From Citrifermentans bemidjiense Bem (GTDB taxonomy: Bacteria > Desulfobacterota > Desulfuromonadia > Geobacterales > Geobacteraceae): DNA of 64,000 bases. A model generated the notes under the pieces. That model was not told where the DNA came from and did no database searches. It saw only the letters and a list, made by a program, of their open reading frames with translations. Where the stretch lies: positions 1,301,501 to 1,365,500 of the forward strand of contig NC_011146.1 of assembly GCF_000020725.1 (NCBI RefSeq). The letters are read 5' to 3'. This document shows positions 1 through 8,771 of the stretch, piece after piece (positions within the stretch are counted from its first letter, which is position 1; each line of letters opens with the position of its first letter). The translations under genes were made by a program, and so were the position numbers.

Positions 1-1091
1 CTTCAGAGCAGACAAAGCTGTTGGTGCAGGAAGGCAACGATCTCTGCAAGATCTGTCATGCGTCGGAAACGGCATCCCACCTTTTCAAGCACAAGGCTGT
101 GACCGATGGCAAGGGTTGCCTGTCCTGCCACAAACCGCACGCTGCGGCCAAGAAGAAGCTTCTCGTCGCCGAGGGCGCCGACCTTTGCTACACCTGCCAT
201 GCGAAGACCAAGGAGGCGCTGAAAGGCAAGGACGTGCACGAGCCGTTCTCCGGCGGGGAGTGCAGCAGTTGCCACGATGCACACGGATCCAACTTCCCCG
301 GCATGATGAAGGACCGCATGGATACCGTCTGCTTCAATTGCCACAGCGACGCGGAAACCCGGTTCAAGAAGAATTACACCCACAAGCCGGTCCAGGATTC
401 CAACTGTGCTGCCTGTCACAAGCCGCACTCCTCCGATCAGAAGAAGCTCCTGAAGGGTGTGGGTGCACAGTTGTGCTCGTCATGCCACGCCGAACTCATG
501 AAGCCTATAAGCCAAGGGATCAACCACCAGCCCTTCACCGATGGGGACTGCCTTGGCTGCCATGATCCCCATGCCAGCAACATCCAGGGGATGATCACCA
601 GCAACCAAAGCGAACTGTGCGTTAACTGCCACAGCGATCTCAACAAAAACGCGAAGGATGCCAAGAGCAACCATGCGCCCTTCACCAAGGGGGACTGCAC
701 CAAGTGCCACAGCCCGCACAAGGCGAAACTCAACAAGCTGCTTCTTGCGCAGAGTCCCGACCTCTGCGTCAACTGCCATAAGGACATCAAGGAGAAGATC
801 GCCCGGCAAAGGCCGCACCCCCCCGCGCAGAAAGATTGCTCGACTTGCCACCTGCCGCATCTCTCCAAGCAGAAGTCTCTTCTGGTCGAGCCGTTGCAGA
901 CGATGTGCTCGGAATGCCATGAAGTCGAAAAGCCTGCCTTCGTCAAAGCTCATATAGGCATCAAGGCCGCCGACATGGATTGCATCAGCTGCCACAGCCC
1001 GCATGCTTCGAACGATCCCAAGTTTTTCAAGGATGTCGTGCATCCTCCGTTTGCCGGCAGAACGTGCGATGACTGCCATATAAAACAATAG
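1..1091 (+). CDS. Multiheme c-type cytochrome, 5' end outside the window
   Basis: The reading frame is open from base 3, so the start codon and signal peptide lie upstream of the window. The visible part holds 15 CXXCH heme-attachment motifs (CKICH, CLSCH, CYTCH and so on to CDDCH just before the C-terminus). They are arranged as doublets in a roughly 50-residue repeat with 'C..CH.PH' and 'LC..CH' halves, the pattern of the doubled-CXXCH family. This is a periplasmic or extracellular electron carrier; its redox partners cannot be read from sequence. The following 16-heme gene starts 19 bases after the stop and has the same repeat, so the two look like a tandem duplication in one operon. Frame and family are near certain; the full length is unknown. 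Confidence 0.95.
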   Translation, partial: SEQTKLLVQEGNDLCKICHASETASHLFKHKAVTDGKGCLSCHKPHAAAKKKLLVAEGADLCYTCHAKTKEALKGKDVHEPFSGGECSSCHDAHGSNFPGMMKDRMDTVCFNCHSDAETRFKKNYTHKPVQDSNCAACHKPHSSDQKKLLKGVGAQLCSSCHAELMKPISQGINHQPFTDGDCLGCHDPHASNIQGMITSNQSELCVNCHSDLNKNAKDAKSNHAPFTKGDCTKCHSPHKAKLNKLLLAQSPDLCVNCHKDIKEKIARQRPHPPAQKDCSTCHLPHLSKQKSLLVEPLQTMCSECHEVEKPAFVKAHIGIKAADMDCISCHSPHASNDPKFFKDVVHPPFAGRTCDDCHIKQ

Positions 1092-1110
1092 CCATTTGAG
1101 GAGCTTTACT

Positions 1111-2391
1111 ATGATAAATAGACATAAGGTATTAATCCTGTTTGGTGTTATCGGCTCTCTCATGGTCGGCCTCATCGCCAACGCTCAAGATGACAGCGCG
1201 AAATTCCGGCTTAAGCCGGGCGCCTTCGGCAAACTCTGCCAGGATTGCCATACGAATTTTGAGGAAAAGCTGAAGAAGACCTACGTGCACACCCCGGTGA
1301 AGAAAGGGGACTGTACCGGGTGCCATAACCCGCACAGCTCGAACTTCAAGAAACTCCTGTCTGCCGACAGTTCCAAGATATGCTCGTCCTGCCATAAAGG
1401 CCTGCTGTCTGCGAACGCGAAAAGCACCCATAAGGTCGTCGTTGAAGGCAACTGCATGAAGTGTCATGACCCGCATGCTTCCGCCATCAAGAACAACCTG
1501 CTCAAGGGGGGGAACGAGTTGTGCCTTGAGTGCCACAAGGCATTGAAAAACGCCATCGCGAAGGCGAAGTTCCAACACGCACCTGTGACGAAGGACTGCA
1601 CCATCTGCCATGACCCGCACATGTCGGTCAAGGAGGATTCTCTCCTGAAGGACAAAGTCAGTGCGCTGTGCAGCGGTTGTCATAAAACTGATAAGCCTAC
1701 GTTCATCAAGCGTCACATGAACTACCCCATGGCGAATACACATTGCACCTCCTGTCACGATCCTCACGGCTCTAGCGTGCAGGGGATCCTGTACAACAAC
1801 GTGCACAAACCGGTGGCAAGCAAGATGTGCAACCAGTGCCACGAAGACGCCGCTTCGCCCAACGCTTTGAAGACCAAACGCCAGGGCGGCGAACTTTGCA
1901 AGGGGTGTCACAACGACATGTACAACTCGACCTTCGGCAAGAACAAGGTCCACTCACCGCTGTTCAGCAAAAAAGGATGCCTCACTTGCCATAACCCCCA
2001 CGCTGGCAAGGAAAAGGGGTTGCTGAAGGAGTCGACGCTGATTGTTTGCGGCAAGTGCCATGCTGACACTATTCAGCGACAGAACAAGTCCATTACCAAA
2101 CATGAGCCGGTGGCTTCCGGTAACTGTACCGCCTGCCACGACCCGCATTCCTCGAACTACCCGTTGCTCGTAAAGCAGGAATCAGTCATCGAGGTATGCG
2201 CCACCTGCCACGATTGGATGAAGCACTCCACGCACCCGATCGGCGACAAGTACAAGGATCCGCGGAACAAGAACGCAACGCTTAACTGTTTGAGTTGCCA
2301 CCGTTCTCATGGGACTGAGTATAAAGGCCTGATGCCGTTCAACACGGTAAGTGAACTGTGCGTCCAGTGCCATGAAAAATTCCGGAGGTAA
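1111..2391 (+). CDS. 16-heme c-type cytochrome (doubled CXXCH repeats)
   Basis: A 426-residue secreted protein. Residues 1-26 form a signal peptide ending ANA|Q. I count 16 CXXCH motifs from CQDCH to CVQCH, in the same doublet repeat as the preceding gene. The ATG at 1111 is chosen because GAGGAG (1098-1103) sits at the right distance; a TTG at 1096 in the same frame would place that Shine-Dalgarno inside the gene. With 16 hemes in about 400 residues, most of the fold must be heme-binding loops, as in electron-conducting multiheme cytochromes. It lies between another cytochrome and an NHL propeller whose ribosome site overlaps this gene's end, so translation is probably coupled. Confidence 0.95.
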   Translation: MINRHKVLILFGVIGSLMVGLIANAQDDSAKFRLKPGAFGKLCQDCHTNFEEKLKKTYVHTPVKKGDCTGCHNPHSSNFKKLLSADSSKICSSCHKGLLSANAKSTHKVVVEGNCMKCHDPHASAIKNNLLKGGNELCLECHKALKNAIAKAKFQHAPVTKDCTICHDPHMSVKEDSLLKDKVSALCSGCHKTDKPTFIKRHMNYPMANTHCTSCHDPHGSSVQGILYNNVHKPVASKMCNQCHEDAASPNALKTKRQGGELCKGCHNDMYNSTFGKNKVHSPLFSKKGCLTCHNPHAGKEKGLLKESTLIVCGKCHADTIQRQNKSITKHEPVASGNCTACHDPHSSNYPLLVKQESVIEVCATCHDWMKHSTHPIGDKYKDPRNKNATLNCLSCHRSHGTEYKGLMPFNTVSELCVQCHEKFRR

Positions 2392-2396
2392 TTGAC

Positions 2397-3305
2397 ATGC
2401 GAGCCTTGATATACGCCAACCTTCTGCTTCTGGTCCTGCTGGTGCCGGTCCAGTCTTTTGCCGCTGGGTCACTTAAGCTCCGGTTCCTTACCACCATCAG
2501 CGCCGATGACAAGGAGGGGCTCATCAAGAGCCCCGAGGGTGTCGCCTGCAACGACCAGTCGGATGTCGTGGTCGCCGATACAGGCAACGGACGGCTTCTG
2601 CGTTACACCTTTCAGGACAGGGCCCTCAAGGGGGGGCAGGAGATTAAACTCTCCCAGGTGCAGTTTCCAGTTAAAGTGCAGTTCGGCGCAAAGAACGACA
2701 TCTTTGTCCTTGACGGCAAGCAACAGAAGGTTGCACACCTCAACCCTGATGGCAGCTTCGCCGGTTTCGTTACCCCCTATGGCGTGACTAACCCGGATAA
2801 GTACGTCATCAAGAGCTTCAAGGTGGACGGCGCTAACAATATCTACCTTCTTGACATAGGCGGCGAGCGCGTGCTGCATGTGGCCATGGACGGTAAACTT
2901 CTTGGACAGATACCGTTCCCTGCCGGATTTGGTTTTATCACCGACCTTGCCGTGACTCCAGGCGCTGATGTGATTTTGCTCGATTCCGTAGGCTCCAGAC
3001 TGTACGTGGCGAAAAAGGACGCGACGCAGTTCACGCCGCTCACTAAGGACCTGCGTGCGTACATGAATTTCGCCAGCTACTTGACCACCGCGAGCCGGGG
3101 GGGGGAACTGTACCTGCTGGATCAGGATGGCGGCGCAGTCGTGACCATAGGCCCAGATGGCAGCTTTCAGGGACGCCAGTTGGGTTTGGGCTGGAAAGCC
3201 GGCCAGTTGTACTACCCTACCCAGGTTTGCTTTGACAAAAGCGGTAATGTCTTTATCGCAGATCGTGGGAATTCCCGGGTGCAGATCTTCGAAAGCTTCA
3301 AATAG
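2397..3305 (+). CDS. Secreted NHL-repeat beta-propeller protein
   Basis: A 302-residue protein with an N-terminal signal peptide (cleavage near AQSFA|AG, about residue 22). The mature part shows about six NHL-type blades, recognisable from repeated hydrophobic 'V.VAD..N.R', 'IFVLD', 'IYLLD', 'VILLD', 'LYLLD' and 'VFIADRGNSRVQ' segments. NHL propellers are binding scaffolds, not enzymes of one type. Similar propeller genes lie beside multiheme cytochrome genes in Geobacter, for example near omcS (recalled, not checked), and a role in cytochrome assembly or export has been considered. The Shine-Dalgarno GGAGG overlaps the end of the upstream cytochrome, indicating one transcript. Confidence 0.9.
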   Translation: MRALIYANLLLLVLLVPVQSFAAGSLKLRFLTTISADDKEGLIKSPEGVACNDQSDVVVADTGNGRLLRYTFQDRALKGGQEIKLSQVQFPVKVQFGAKNDIFVLDGKQQKVAHLNPDGSFAGFVTPYGVTNPDKYVIKSFKVDGANNIYLLDIGGERVLHVAMDGKLLGQIPFPAGFGFITDLAVTPGADVILLDSVGSRLYVAKKDATQFTPLTKDLRAYMNFASYLTTASRGGELYLLDQDGGAVVTIGPDGSFQGRQLGLGWKAGQLYYPTQVCFDKSGNVFIADRGNSRVQIFESFK

Positions 3306-3381
3306 CGCCTTGGAAGACCGTCACCTCCATACCAACGGGTGACCTGCCACCCGGTTTCTTGCATGGCTGAGGAAAACGACG

Positions 3382-4200
3382 ATGAAGAAATCTCTGCCCG
3401 GTTTTGTTCTGTTGGCATCTTCTCTAATCTGTTCCCTTGCAATTGCAGCCAGCAATTTGGATATGGCCGAAAAAGCGCTAAACGACGGAGACTATGAAAA
3501 GGCCTTGCAACTCTACCGGGCGGATGGCGGGGCGCAGGCCCTCAATAACATTGGCATTATGTACTATAGAGGAGATGGTGTTCGTCAGGACAAAGCCGAG
3601 GCGGTGCACTGGCTATTGAAGGCGGCCGCTCTCGGTAATGAGGATGCTCAGGTGAGCCTCGGGCAGATGTATAGAACCGGCGACGGCGTGGAGGAGAATC
3701 CCGCTGAGGCCGTAAAGTGGTACCGCAAAGCAGGTGCGCAAGGCAACCAGGAGGCGCAGGCCGAGCTTGAGCGTTTGTACGCCCTCAAAGAAGACGTAGA
3801 GACCAAATGGTACCGTCGTGACGCCGAGCGCGGAATGGTGCGAGCCCAGGTGAATCTGGGCCTGATCTATTACTTTGGTCGTGATCTCGGGGCGGATAAG
3901 CGCGAAGCAGCCCTCTGGTTTAGCAAGGCTGCCGTGCAGGGCGATGCTCAGGCACAATACTACTACGGCCTGATGCTTTCTGAAGGTGACGGCATCGATC
4001 CGGACGCGGTAGAGGGCGCCAGGCTCTTGCTGTCAGCGGCCAAGGCTGGGCACGCCGATGCGCAGTATCAGATTTCAAAGTGCTACCTGCATGGTAAAGG
4101 CGTCGCTCGCAACGCTGACGAGGCTGTGGCATGGCTTCGCAAGGCCGCCTCGCAAGGTAACCATAACGCCGCATCTGAACTTCAGTTGCTCGGGAAGTAG
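3382..4200 (+). CDS. Secreted Sel1-repeat protein
   Basis: A 272-residue protein. Residues 1-22 are a signal peptide ending AIA|AS. The rest is built of Sel1-like (TPR-related) repeats, with recurring 'LG.MY..GDGV..N..EAVKWYRKAA.QGN..AQ' blocks; I count about six. Such solenoids bind other proteins, and with a signal peptide this one would act in the periplasm. It follows the NHL gene by 76 bases on the same strand and probably shares its transcript. Its role in the cytochrome island is inferred only from position. A smaller protein of the same repeat type is encoded at 4641. Confidence 0.9.
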   Translation: MKKSLPGFVLLASSLICSLAIAASNLDMAEKALNDGDYEKALQLYRADGGAQALNNIGIMYYRGDGVRQDKAEAVHWLLKAAALGNEDAQVSLGQMYRTGDGVEENPAEAVKWYRKAGAQGNQEAQAELERLYALKEDVETKWYRRDAERGMVRAQVNLGLIYYFGRDLGADKREAALWFSKAAVQGDAQAQYYYGLMLSEGDGIDPDAVEGARLLLSAAKAGHADAQYQISKCYLHGKGVARNADEAVAWLRKAASQGNHNAASELQLLGK

Positions 4201-4271
4201 GTGAAGGTCCGCACATAAGTCATCGCAAAATGTGAAAAAATTCTGGAACATAGTAGGTCAGGAGGTAGAGT

Positions 4272-4586
4272 GTGAAAAGATTAGTTGTGGGAATTCTGGT
4301 GTTGGTTTCCCTGGCCACCGTCATATCGTGCAGCAAACCCGAAAGCAGGCTTATTGGCAAATGGGTCGGCAAAAGCGGCAGCTTTCAGTTCAACGAAAAC
4401 AAGACCGGGGTCATGAATCCCCCCGCTGGTGTGAATCTTCCTCACGACATTCGGTTTAGCTGGGCGCTACGTGGTGATGATTCCATCCAGTTGAGCATTC
4501 AGCCCCCTGTAGCAAAAAACGTGCTCGCCAGATTCGAAGGCAAGAAAGTTCTCGTCATCGAGGACGACAAGTTCGTAAAGGAGTAG
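4272..4586 (+). CDS. Small putative lipoprotein, unknown function
   Basis: A 104-residue protein starting at GTG, with GGAGGT at 4261-4266 as a well-placed ribosome site. The N-terminus is a lipoprotein signal with the cysteine at residue 20 (VIS|C). The mature part has 'IGKWVGKSGSFQFNENKTG' followed by beta-strand-like segments, resembling small beta-barrel or lipocalin-like lipoproteins that begin 'L.G.W'. No catalytic motif is visible. It lies between two Sel1-repeat genes on the same strand. Confidence 0.8.
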   Translation: MKRLVVGILVLVSLATVISCSKPESRLIGKWVGKSGSFQFNENKTGVMNPPAGVNLPHDIRFSWALRGDDSIQLSIQPPVAKNVLARFEGKKVLVIEDDKFVKE

Positions 4587-4640
4587 GCATAACTTTTATG
4601 GACGAAGTAAAGGTATCACCAAGGCGCCAAGGAGAACTTG

Positions 4641-5066
4641 ATGAAAAGAAGAATCTTTAAAAAGTGCATTCTCTCCACTGCTGTTATTGCCGGCGTTTGC
4701 TTTCTAACGTTGCCGGTGCGAGCCGACTACGGCAAAGGGCGTGAACTGTACCTCATGAAGGACTATCAGAACGCCATGAAACAATTCATGTTCGACGAGG
4801 ACCCGGGCTCGCTTTATATGGTCGCTTATATGTATGAGCACGGAGAAGGTGTCACGGAAGATGGTGCGAAAGCTAGTGAATGGTATATGAAAGCGGCCGA
4901 AAAGGGGTCTGTCAAGGCCATGTATCGGCTGGGTGTGATGTATGCCAATGGTTACGGGGTGGACAAGGACGAGAACGAGGCGATAAAGTGGTTCAAAAAA
5001 GCCTCTTTCAAGGGTTTTGCCCCTGCCAAAGACGCCTTGAAAAGGCTCACGAAGGGAACTGACTAG
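4641..5066 (+). CDS. Secreted Sel1-repeat protein (short)
   Basis: A 141-residue protein starting at the ATG preceded by AAGGAG (4629-4634); an in-frame TTG one codon earlier is less likely. Residues 1-30 are a signal peptide ending VRA|DY. About three Sel1 repeats follow ('MVAYMYEHGEGVTED..KASEWYMKAAEKG', 'YRLGVMYANGYGVDKDENEAIKWFKKAS'). It resembles the C-terminal half of the larger Sel1 protein at 3382, so the two may be paralogues. It is the last plus-strand gene of the first island and is followed by a strong hairpin terminator. Confidence 0.88.
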   Translation: MKRRIFKKCILSTAVIAGVCFLTLPVRADYGKGRELYLMKDYQNAMKQFMFDEDPGSLYMVAYMYEHGEGVTEDGAKASEWYMKAAEKGSVKAMYRLGVMYANGYGVDKDENEAIKWFKKASFKGFAPAKDALKRLTKGTD

Positions 5067-5101
5067 AGGGTTTTAGCTGCGGTGAACATCGATGAGATAA
5101 G

Positions 5102-5142
5102 AAAAGCCTCCCAAAGATATCGCCTTTGAGGAGGCTTTTTTG
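5102..5142 (+). terminator. Rho-independent terminator, probably bidirectional
   Basis: AAAAGCCTCC (5102-5111) pairs with GGAGGCTTTT (5130-5139). CAAAG/CTTTG continues the stem inward with one bulged base, and the outer flanks give a T-run on both strands. It separates the convergent Sel1 gene and the minus-strand gene at 5162. Confidence 0.85.
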
Positions 5143-5161
5143 TCGCTAAAACCTGCCGCAA

Positions 5162-5617
5162 TTATATCTTTTCAAACTGGAGCACGGTCATTTCAGGATG
5201 ATTCGGGACATAAAGGAACGACACCTTTGTCTGCTTTCCGTTCCAAACGTAGGTGGACATATGCGAACCCTGCTTGCCTGCCTTCCCTTTGCCGTACTGC
5301 TGGATGAACTTTTGCTTTAGTTTCTCCACGCCTGTCTTGGATACGTATTTACCTTCAAATGTGACAGCGACGCTCACCATCAAGCCGTCCTTGAAGACAA
5401 ACATGCGAGACGCTATGGTTTCATCCGGTTTCTCCTGGGTGTACACCATCTGCTTGTCGTACTCAGTCATTTTACCCTTGGGGTATGCTTCCACGATTTT
5501 GTGAAACATGGTGCCCCATCTGATGTCCTCATACCCGTTGGGAATGGTAGCGGCATGGCAGTTGATGGACAATAAAAGCAGTGTGATAGCCAGTAAAGCG
5601 GTGGTAAATCTCGTCAT
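5162..5617 (-). CDS. Secreted protein of unknown function
   Basis: A 151-residue protein with a clear signal peptide (residues 1-22, CHA|AT). AGAGGA lies 10 bases before the ATG on the minus strand. The mature part begins 'IPNGYEDIRWGT' and has a 'GYEDIRWGTMFHKIVEAYP' motif reminiscent of small periplasmic proteins that open with 'l.d.rWGds...v...y'. There are no cysteines in the mature chain and no catalytic signature. It is encoded apart from the cytochrome operons, convergent with the Sel1 gene. Confidence 0.8.
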   Translation of the reverse strand: MTRFTTALLAITLLLLSINCHAATIPNGYEDIRWGTMFHKIVEAYPKGKMTEYDKQMVYTQEKPDETIASRMFVFKDGLMVSVAVTFEGKYVSKTGVEKLKQKFIQQYGKGKAGKQGSHMSTYVWNGKQTKVSFLYVPNHPEMTVLQFEKI

Positions 5618-5739
5618 TGGAATTGGTTCCTCTAGTAATTGGAATAGGCATAACCCCGGCTATTTATAACACTCTCGATCAGATTTTAACAGCTTTTACT
5701 ACCACAGACGCCTTAAACAGCCTTGCCCCCCGCTGGTCA

Positions 5740-7050
5740 TCAGTCTTTGGCGTGGCACTTATTGCAAAGACTTCTTTGATAAACGGCGAAATCAGATGCT
5801 CTTCTGCCATACATCGCCATCTTCACTTCGGCAGAGGTACGTCCCTGCGCTATGGCTGCAGGGGCACCGTTATCCGTGCCTGGATACTTTCCATCGTATA
5901 CGATAAAGGTCGTATTGGGGTTCCACCTCATGCTGCTGTCCCAACCGGCGGCATGGGCACGGTGGCAGGAGAGGCACATGACGTTGGCGTCCATCGTAGC
6001 ACCGCTTCTGTTGGAGCCGTTGCTGTTGGCCGTCGCCTTGAGCACAGCGTAGTCGTCTGTTCCCATTTCAAAAGGCACCAGAGAGCTGTAGGCGGTCCCG
6101 GCGGAGCCATTCAGGTTGCCTGAGGAGAGATAGGCATTGTAGTTGTAGGTGATCTCTGCGCTCAGTTTGCCCTGTTTCCCTGAGGGATGCTGGGTGGCTC
6201 TGCCGCTGCCGGCATCGTGGATCGAGCCATGGCAGTTGCTGCACCATTCGGATACCCCGCTTCCATAGGCGACCCGTGTGTCCGTCGAGGATTCCTCCCT
6301 GTTATAGGCCGATGGCGCCACCGCAGTCGGCGGGTCGGCGGTGAACTCGACGCCGGGCGTGGCTCTATACCCCTTGCCTGCCAGCATCCTGTAGACGCTG
6401 ACGGCGCTGAATGCGTCTGGCTCCGGGCTGTTGTTGTAGGAGCCTGAAGCGATGATGGGCTTGCCGGCATTGCTGATCGTTCCGTCTACGGACCTGCGGT
6501 AGTTGCCGTGCGGGTCGTGGCAGCTGATACAGGATAACGAGTTGGCAGGGAAGTTACCCCCCGGCGCTGTCGAAAGTTTGGTGTCCGCCGAATAACCGTA
6601 ATCTGCAGCTACTATGTTGTGACCGTGGCGCTCTCCCTGGCTGGCTTCTTTATCCCGGCCTTCACCGGACCATCGATAGTTTTTTTTCAACCAGCCGAAG
6701 TCACCGCCGGGGGTGAGTTCTCTTGGAGCGACCCCTTCGACTAACTCGATACCGCTAGTAGCGACTTGATAGGGTTCGTGTTGAACCCCTTCGGGGGACT
6801 GGTGGCACCGGAGGCACGTAGAACTTGAGTCGCTGCCTAACAGGTTACCGCGTCGGGGTACTCCGCTCTCGACGGCGCCAGTTGAATGGCACTCATTGCA
6901 CTCTCCGGTGCCGCCGTTATGAAATGGCTTGGTGTTGCCGCTCAAATATGCTGCATGGGAATTGTTGACCCAGAGAAAGATGCTTGCGGTCATCACTAGA
7001 TGGATTGCAAACATTTTGGCTGACTTGTGCGTAAGGCAGGTCGTGAGCAT
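5740..7050 (-). CDS. Secreted 6-heme c-type cytochrome
   Basis: A 436-residue protein. Residues 1-33 form a signal peptide (SHA|AY). Six CXXCH motifs are present: CNECH, CLRCH, CISCH, CSNCH, CLSCH and, near the C-terminus, CNKCH. Motif density is low, about one per 70 residues, with long segments between hemes that could form a non-heme fold, unlike the packed cytochromes at 1-2391. GGGAGGA precedes the ATG at the usual distance. It is monocistronic on the minus strand and follows no obvious partner. Cytochrome assignment is certain; partner and localisation are unknown. Confidence 0.93.
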   Translation of the reverse strand: MLTTCLTHKSAKMFAIHLVMTASIFLWVNNSHAAYLSGNTKPFHNGGTGECNECHSTGAVESGVPRRGNLLGSDSSSTCLRCHQSPEGVQHEPYQVATSGIELVEGVAPRELTPGGDFGWLKKNYRWSGEGRDKEASQGERHGHNIVAADYGYSADTKLSTAPGGNFPANSLSCISCHDPHGNYRRSVDGTISNAGKPIIASGSYNNSPEPDAFSAVSVYRMLAGKGYRATPGVEFTADPPTAVAPSAYNREESSTDTRVAYGSGVSEWCSNCHGSIHDAGSGRATQHPSGKQGKLSAEITYNYNAYLSSGNLNGSAGTAYSSLVPFEMGTDDYAVLKATANSNGSNRSGATMDANVMCLSCHRAHAAGWDSSMRWNPNTTFIVYDGKYPGTDNGAPAAIAQGRTSAEVKMAMYGRRASDFAVYQRSLCNKCHAKD

Positions 7051-7418
7051 GATGGTTTTCCTCCCTCATTTTGGCTTTCACTGGCTACCTGTACAAATTG
7101 TACGCCAGATCGTTCTTAATAGGGGGAAACCTGTATCTAATTGAATTCTAAGTGAAATACGCATTGGTCGTAACAACTATGAAAAAGGTTATCGATTTGC
7201 AGCTGTTCTGCAAACACGCAAGCTCTGATCATGTCTTGGCGCTCGTGGAGTAAACTCCCGAAATCATTATCGGTTTACGAGGGGGGTGGCGCGGTGCAGG
7301 TTTTGAACAGTGCAGGGGCGCCGGGGCAGCAGGCCATTTACTGCCCCGGCTGAAGAGGTGCCTTTTCAGAGAAGGCAGGGGGACGGCTGTCTCTGAAAAG
7401 GCATATTGGGGGGAAGGG
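7051..7418. other. Intergenic region with two inverted repeats
   Basis: No gene is visible. There are two perfect inverted repeats. CCGGGGCAG (7321-7329) pairs with CTGCCCCGG (7341-7349). TGCCTTTTCAGAGA (7359-7372) pairs with TCTCTGAAAAGGCA (7390-7403). The second, 14 bp per arm, lies just after the stop of the minus-strand OmpA-family gene and may end its transcript, although no long T-run follows. Confidence 0.6.
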
Positions 7419-8771
7419 TCACTTTAAAATGATGACGAGGGCCCGGCGGTTTTTTTTGCGACCGACCTCTGTCGTGTTATCTGCGATCGGTTCGGAACTG
7501 CCCATGGTGCGGATTTCGAACCGATCGGCAGAAAGATTGTACATCTTCATCAGGTACTGCTTTGTTCGCACTGCGCGTTTCTCTGAAAGCGCGAGGTTGT
7601 GGTCATCGCTGCCGGTGATATCGGCGTGTCCGTGGATCTGTGCAATGATCTGTGGGTTACGCTTCATGAACAGGCCGATTTTTCGCCCCACATCGATGAA
7701 GCTCGGCCTGATTTTGTAGCTGTTGCAGTCGAACTCGAAGGTGGCTTTGAGTAACGGGGCGGCAACTGGCACGGAAGGTGTTGACGCTGGTTTTTTTTCA
7801 GCTTCCAGTTCTATTTGTTTTGCCTGGTCTGTTGCTTCGGTGCTGTCGTTCTCTCGTGGCGCCGGTGCCGTTTTTGCAATTTCTGCAGCCACGGGGGGAG
7901 GCTGCACGCTTGATGCAGAGGAGGCAATGCCGGGCGTGACGATCACTGGAACGGCAAGGCTCTGCGGCGTCGTTGCAACAGTTGCAGCCACGGGGGGAGG
8001 CTGCACGCTTGATGCAGAGGAGGCAATGCCGGGCGTGGCGATCACTGGAACGGCAAGACTCTGCGGCGTCGTTGCAACAGTTGCAGGCGCGGGGGATGCG
8101 GGAACTGGCTTAGGGGTTTCCCTATGCGTTATAACAGGCTGGTCTTTAGCCGTTTGTGTCGAAAGGCTAGTTGATGCCTCGGTGGCCGCCGGATTCGTCA
8201 TAGGTGTCGCTGCGGCAATCTGTGGGCGCGCCCTGTGGCGGGGCTGCTTCTTTTCTCCGCCGAAGACGAAACTTACCCCCGCAGTTAATTCGAAACTGTT
8301 TCCCTGGCTGCTTGCGGCGACATCCCGGAAATCAAACCTGAAGGCAACATCCTTTTTTATGAAGTACTTGGCTCCGAGACCGAAGTTTACTAAAGGGCTC
8401 GATGACCCTTTGTCAGCAATGAGTCCGCCAGCACCGAACGTCAAGAATGGGGTTAAATTGGGGCGTTCGAGAAAAGGATAAATAGTCTGTAAGGTGACTA
8501 GGTATAGGGCTGTGCTGCCTGACGATTTTGCGTCGGCACCAACCATGCTGATGTCTCCCTCAATCCCAAAAGTGTCTGTCAGCTGTTTGTCAATCTTAAC
8601 CCCTGCCATTAAACCAGGCTTGAGGGAACTGAAGCTGCCTGGACTGAAGATACCTACTACAGGGGTTGTAGTGAAACTGTCGTATTTGTCTGCCGCTAGG
8701 CATTGCGTGTGTAGAATCAGCAGCAAAGCAATCAGTGCCGGTGGAATGAACACGCGCGTTATAGCATTCAT
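7419..8771 (-). CDS. OmpA-family outer-membrane protein
   Basis: A 450-residue protein in three parts. A signal peptide (to about residue 26) precedes a roughly 160-residue beta-barrel of OmpA type ('PGLMAGVKI', 'TPFLTFGAGGL', 'FELTAGVSFVFGG'). A Pro/Ala/Thr-rich linker follows at about 180-330. The C-terminal OmpA domain binds peptidoglycan ('IHGHADITGSDDHNLALSEKRA', 'GRKKNRRALVI'). It would tether the outer membrane to the wall. The linker contains two nearly identical 33-residue units, a 99-bp direct repeat in the DNA. AAAGGA precedes the start. Barrel and OmpA domain are well supported; the ligand and porin function are not known. Confidence 0.92.
   Translation of the reverse strand: MNAITRVFIPPALIALLLILHTQCLAADKYDSFTTTPVVGIFSPGSFSSLKPGLMAGVKIDKQLTDTFGIEGDISMVGADAKSSGSTALYLVTLQTIYPFLERPNLTPFLTFGAGGLIADKGSSSPLVNFGLGAKYFIKKDVAFRFDFRDVAASSQGNSFELTAGVSFVFGGEKKQPRHRARPQIAAATPMTNPAATEASTSLSTQTAKDQPVITHRETPKPVPASPAPATVATTPQSLAVPVIATPGIASSASSVQPPPVAATVATTPQSLAVPVIVTPGIASSASSVQPPPVAAEIAKTAPAPRENDSTEATDQAKQIELEAEKKPASTPSVPVAAPLLKATFEFDCNSYKIRPSFIDVGRKIGLFMKRNPQIIAQIHGHADITGSDDHNLALSEKRAVRTKQYLMKMYNLSADRFEIRTMGSSEPIADNTTEVGRKKNRRALVIILK
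7885..8082 (-). repeat. 99-bp tandem duplication within the OmpA linker
   Basis: Two adjacent 99-bp units, 7885-7983 and 7984-8082, differ at only two positions that I can see. They encode two copies of a Pro/Ala/Ser/Val-rich 33-residue segment. Being a multiple of three, copy-number change keeps the frame and would only lengthen or shorten the periplasmic linker. Confidence 0.92.
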
